From assembly GCF_900090195.1 (NCBI RefSeq), contig NZ_LT607803.1, positions 5,916,229 to 5,980,228 on the forward strand: a stretch of DNA of 64,000 nucleotides, given 5' to 3'. The position numbers and the translations under genes are program-made. Each line of letters starts with the position of its first letter. Positions within the stretch are counted from its first letter, which is position 1. Origin of the DNA: Variovorax sp. HW608. GTDB lineage: Bacteria; Pseudomonadota; Gammaproteobacteria; Burkholderiales; Burkholderiaceae_C. Shown here one piece after another: positions 61,049 through 64,000 of this stretch. The notes below the pieces were generated by a model, which did not search any database, had not been told where the DNA came from, and worked only from the letters and a program-made list of their open reading frames with translations.

Positions 61049-61126
61049 CTCGCAGGACGGCTCGAAGAACCTCGTCACAGGCCGACGGGCGCTGATCGGC
61101 TCGCGCGCGAGCGAGCTGGCACCCAT
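61049..61126 (+). pseudogene. Decayed copy of the 70-residue small gene
   Basis: Matches the 3' part of the gene at 42748 (shared GACGGCTCGAAGAACCTCG-like, CCTCGTCACAGGCCG and GCGAGCGAGCTG stretches) but lacks the 5' half, a deletion of roughly 150 bp compared with copy A, and has internal length changes. No start codon remains. Confidence 0.75.
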
Positions 61127-61191
61127 CTGCCGCGCGCGGCAGGTGCAGTCTTTGCTTGGTCCAATCCCTTTCATTCACTGGAGTCAGATCC

Positions 61192-61776
61192 TTGAGCAAC
61201 TTCACGACCCGCGCCGCGATTCGCGCGTTCCTGGCGGGCATCGGCACGATCGCGGGCCTCGTCGTCGGCGCCGGCGGCGCCGATGCGCAGGAATTGGCGC
61301 GGCCCACATCCTTCTTCGTCCAGCTGGGCAACGCCAACAGCACCAACAGTGTCACGGGTGGCCTCGACTGGGACTGGGACCGAAAGTGGGACCTCGGATC
61401 GGGGCAGCTCAGCGGCTACTACGAAGGCTTCCTTTCCGTGTGGTCGTATCCCGATGGGACCGCCCCGGGTCACACGCAGCTCGCCCAGGTGGGCTTGACG
61501 CCGGTGTTCCGCTGGACGCCTTCGCATGGCGCGTCGCCATGGTTCGTCGAAGGCGGCATCGGCCTGACCCTGACCTCGAAGCTCTATCAGCCCGTAGGCA
61601 AGCGGTTCTCGACCGCTTTCAATTTCGGCGACCAGATCGCCGTGGGGCGCCGCTTCGGCGACGAGGGCCGGCATGAGGTCTCGCTGCGGCTGCAGCACTT
61701 CTCGAACGGCGCGATCAAGCATCCCAATCCGGGCGAGAACTTCTGCGAAGTCCGGTACGCGTATCGCTTCCAGTGA
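61192..61776 (+). CDS. pagL: PagL-like lipid A 3-O-deacylase
   Basis: A 194-residue outer-membrane protein. TTG 61192 has GGAG nine bases upstream and begins a signal peptide ending ADAQ. The catalytic segment LQHFSNGAIKHPNPGE carries H169 and S171 with Glu182 nearby, matching PagL's His-Ser(-Glu) site. Alternating hydrophobic strands fit its eight-stranded barrel. It removes the 3-position acyl chain of lipid A, softening endotoxicity. The FNR-type gene follows 11 bp later, hinting at redox control, and the repeat copy lies upstream. Confidence 0.9.
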   Translation: MSNFTTRAAIRAFLAGIGTIAGLVVGAGGADAQELARPTSFFVQLGNANSTNSVTGGLDWDWDRKWDLGSGQLSGYYEGFLSVWSYPDGTAPGHTQLAQVGLTPVFRWTPSHGASPWFVEGGIGLTLTSKLYQPVGKRFSTAFNFGDQIAVGRRFGDEGRHEVSLRLQHFSNGAIKHPNPGENFCEVRYAYRFQ

Positions 61777-61786
61777 CTGCCGCACA

Positions 61787-62500
61787 GTGCCCACGAAGAC
61801 CGCGACCCCCGCAAGTCATTGCCATTCCTGCGCCATCCGCCATGCATGCGTGCTGGGCCAGCTCGGAGAGGCAGAGCGCGCCCTGATCCAGCCGCAGATT
61901 CGCCAGTGCATCCTCCACCGCGGCGATGTGCTCGTCGAGGAGGGCAAGGTCACGCGCGTCGTGCGCATCCTCAAGCTGGGGATGGCCTTTGCCTACCGCC
62001 GCGGCCTGGACGGCCGTTCACGGCCGATCGGGATGCTCCACCGTGGCAATGCGCTCGGGATCTTCGGCATGTTCGACAACCCGAACCAGGCCTCGGGTGT
62101 CGCCCTGACCACTGTCCTCGTCTGCGAGGTTCCGATCGATGCCTTGCGCGAGATGAGCGCGTCCAGGACGGCGCTGCTCGTCCATCTGGTGCGAGCGCTC
62201 ATCGGGAACTTCGCCGCCATGGCCGCCTGGTCGGAAGCCATGAGGCTGTCGGGCGTGACGAACCAGCTCGCCTACGTCGTCCTGCTGCTGGCGGATGCGA
62301 GCAAGTCCCCGGTGGTGGAACTCCCGAGCCATTCGGACCTGGCCGAGATGCTGGGCACCCGGCGCGAAACGATCGCACGTGCCCTGGCCACGCTCGACGA
62401 CGAAGGCAGCATCCGCCGGCTGGAGCGAAAGCGCTGCGAGGTCCATCGCGGCCGGCTGCTCGCGCGCCTCGCGCAAGGGCGCGACGACGAACCCAAGTGA
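61787..62500 (+). CDS. FNR-type [4Fe-4S] oxygen-responsive Crp-family regulator
   Basis: A 237-residue Crp/Fnr protein from GTG 61787. Cysteines C12, C15 and C21 (C-X2-C-X5-C) plus C113 in LVCEVPIDAL reproduce the four cluster ligands and spacing of FNR. The cyclic-nucleotide-like barrel and dimer helix follow, then a winged helix with DLAEMLGTRRETIARALATL; in the recognition helix FNR's E-SR becomes E-AR, so target preference may differ slightly. It should activate anaerobic genes when the cluster is intact. It is probably co-transcribed with the pagL-like gene. Confidence 0.88.
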   Translation: MPTKTATPASHCHSCAIRHACVLGQLGEAERALIQPQIRQCILHRGDVLVEEGKVTRVVRILKLGMAFAYRRGLDGRSRPIGMLHRGNALGIFGMFDNPNQASGVALTTVLVCEVPIDALREMSASRTALLVHLVRALIGNFAAMAAWSEAMRLSGVTNQLAYVVLLLADASKSPVVELPSHSDLAEMLGTRRETIARALATLDDEGSIRRLERKRCEVHRGRLLARLAQGRDDEPK

Positions 62501-62700
62501 TGTTTTCAGGCACGTGCCCCGAGGGCCCGCTGCGCGATCCGTCACTTTCGATGTGGATAGTCTTCAAAACAGGAGGTCACCCTGTTGATGGTTGACGAGC
62601 GTGCTTGCATAAAGACGTGGAATTGATCTAGGCGATCGACTACGCCCCACGTCGGCAAGACTGCCGCCGTGGCTTTTGACGAGCACCCAGGAAAGGGTCG

Positions 62701-64000
62701 AATGCGCGACAACCAGCCAGTGACACAAAAAGAGTTCGATTATCCCGATGACGCGACCCTGATGTCCGTCACCGATACGCAGAGCCATATCGGCTACGCC
62801 AACGCGGCGTTCATCGCCGTCAGCGGATTCGAGCGCAATGAGATCCTGGGGCAGCCGCACAACCTCGTGCGTCACCCCGACATGCCCCGTGAAGCCTTCT
62901 CGGACATGTGGAAGACCCTGAAGGGCGGGCAATCGTGGTCTGCGCTGGTGAAGAACCGGCGCAAGAACGGCGACCACTACTGGGTGCGCGCCAACGCGAC
63001 ACCGGTGCGTCGCGATGGCCAGGTCGTCGGGTACATGTCGGTCCGGACCAAGCCCACGCGTGCCGAGGTCGAGAGCGCCGAGGCACTGCATCGTGACTTT
63101 CGCGAGGGCAAGGCGGGCGGACGAGGATTCCACAAGGGCCTGCTCGTGAAAACAGGCCTCGTGTCACGGCTCCTGTCGCTGCAGACCCTGTCGCTGCGGT
63201 GGCGAATCCGGTGGGGCTCGCTCGCCAGCGCGGCCATCCTGCTCGTCGCGTGTGCCGCGGCAGGGCTGGACGCCGCATCCCTCGGCGTCGTGGCTGCGGC
63301 CGCGGTGCTGGCTTCCCTCGTCTCGGCCCTGTGGCTCGAGTCGCAGATCGCGGCACCGCTCGCGACGGTCCTGCGGGTGGCGCAAAAGGCCGCCGAAGGG
63401 AACCCCGAGCGCAACGTGAGCCTCGACCGGGTGGACGACATCGGCCTGCTGCTGCGAGCGGTCAACCAATGCGCGCTGAACCTTCGCTCGCTGCTCGACG
63501 ACGTGAGCGAGCAGGCCAGGGGCGTGCATGCGGGCGCGGTGGAGATCGCCTCGGGCAACAACGACCTGCGTTCCCGCACCGAGCAGAGCGCGGGCAGCCT
63601 GGAAGAGACCGCGGCCTCCATGGAGCAGTTGGGAGCGACCGTCATGCAGAACACCGAGAGTGCCCGGCAGGCCAATCAGCTGGCGCTCGGCGCTTCCACC
63701 ATCGCCATCCGGGCCGGGCAGGTGGTCAGCGAAGTCGTCGAGACAATGAACCGTATCCACGAGAGTTCGACCCGGATCGCCGACATCATCGGTGTCATCG
63801 ACGGCATCGCGTTCCAGACCAATATCCTGGCGCTCAACGCGGCCGTGGAAGCGGCACGGGCTGGCGAACAAGGACGCGGCTTCGCGGTGGTCGCCGCCGA
63901 GGTGCGCAGCCTCGCCGGCCGCTCGGCCGAGGCGGCGAAGGAGATCAAGAAACTGATCGGTGCCAGCGTCGAACGCGTGGCGCAAGGCACGGAGCTCGTC
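62701..64000 (+). CDS. Aer-like PAS-containing methyl-accepting chemotaxis protein, 3' end outside window
   Basis: The frame is open from ATG 62701 to the window end (433 codons). Residues ~20-115 are a PAS domain of the Aer type ([37 protein letters not shown]), usually binding FAD to sense redox or energy state. A hydrophobic segment near 175-225 anchors it, a HAMP-like linker follows ([22 protein letters not shown]), and the signalling hairpin [20 protein letters not shown] with [26 protein letters not shown] is unmistakable. It steers flagellar motion through CheA/CheW. The preceding 200 bp holds no gene. Confidence 0.93.

Larger units (their letters stand above)
60684..61191. other. Intergenic region with hairpin, repeat copy and gene relic
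   Basis: No intact gene. 60923-60943 is a hairpin CGCCCCCA-AGTCC-TGGGGGCG without a T run, a weak terminator for the envelope operon. The 63-bp repeat copy and a decayed small gene follow. A 27-codon frame at 60804-60887 has no support. Confidence 0.6.

Noticed and set aside
62610..62638. Possible sigma28 promoter (TAAAGACG ... GGCGATCG) before the chemotaxis receptor
   Set aside because: The spacer is 13 instead of 11 bases and the -10 part is poor, so it is not above chance.
1..64000. CRISPR arrays, tRNA or rRNA genes, prophage
   Set aside because: No regularly spaced repeats, no tRNA-like or rRNA sequence and no phage structural genes were seen in the window.

Overview
The window is about 65% GC and is packed with catabolic genes, IclR/LysR/TetR regulators and orphan tripartite-tricarboxylate (Bug-type) binding proteins. 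That mix is typical of a soil or rhizosphere betaproteobacterium of the Burkholderiales (Variovorax/Comamonadaceae, or a Bordetella/Achromobacter-like genome). This placement is inferred from gene content only. No rRNA, tRNA, CRISPR array or phage module was seen.

Layout. (1) 1-4134: a large unrecognised protein, cut by the window start, followed by a phospholipase-D-fold protein. Both look unlike the rest. (2) 4463-12839: an IclR-controlled aromatic/ring-cleavage locus with an MDR oxidoreductase, two Bug proteins, a VOC dioxygenase-like protein, an FAD monooxygenase and an FAH-fold hydrolase. Its divergent promoters are readable at 7291-7340. The last Bug gene is split by an IS630-family element whose ends and TA duplication can be read exactly. 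(3) 13108-18843: MaoC-type hydratase, family III CoA-transferase, CitE-type lyase, fumarase-superfamily lyase and DctA-type carrier. The first three match the itaconate/mesaconate route to acetyl-CoA and pyruvate. (4) 18883-22979: a LysR regulator divergent from a Bug protein and from an unusual PrpF/GalD-Bug fusion. (5) 22996-30376: a relic of a monooxygenase/FAH pair, a TetR gene, and a complete Mhp-like meta-cleavage operon (hydrolase, extradiol dioxygenase, FAD monooxygenase, hydratase, acylating aldehyde dehydrogenase, aldolase) ending at a strong terminator. (6) 30527-38868: an IS1634-type transposase, then a third ring-cleavage locus (monooxygenase, FAH, VOC dioxygenase; divergent acyl-CoA synthetase and TetR) with a perfect palindrome between the divergent units.

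(7) 38997-42960: MgtC-like membrane protein, a large winged-helix/ATPase regulator, and two tiny ORFs behind a 63-bp repeat that carries a perfect 15-bp palindrome. A second copy of the repeat with a decayed small gene lies at 60959-61126. (8) 43487-50486, minus strand: an operon for a DUF3141 (PHA-synthase-like) protein, phosphotransacetylase, acetate kinase, a two-subunit CoA-transferase, FabI and a small RRM-like protein, linking acetyl-CoA, acetyl phosphate and acyl-chain metabolism. (9) 50816-60683: an RND efflux set (outer-membrane factor, adaptor, pump), patatin-like lipoprotein, AI-2E-family permease and a frameshifted mlaA, suggesting a cell-envelope role. (10) 61192-64000: PagL-like lipid A deacylase, an FNR-type Fe-S regulator and the start of a PAS-containing chemotaxis receptor.

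The recurring themes are repeated VOC/monooxygenase/FAH modules with linked Bug receptors, and repeated loss, fusion and insertion of those same genes. The most unusual items are the PrpF-Bug fusion, the two-copy palindromic repeat with small ORFs, the unrecognised protein plus PLD pair, and the inverted repeat at 50518-50831.
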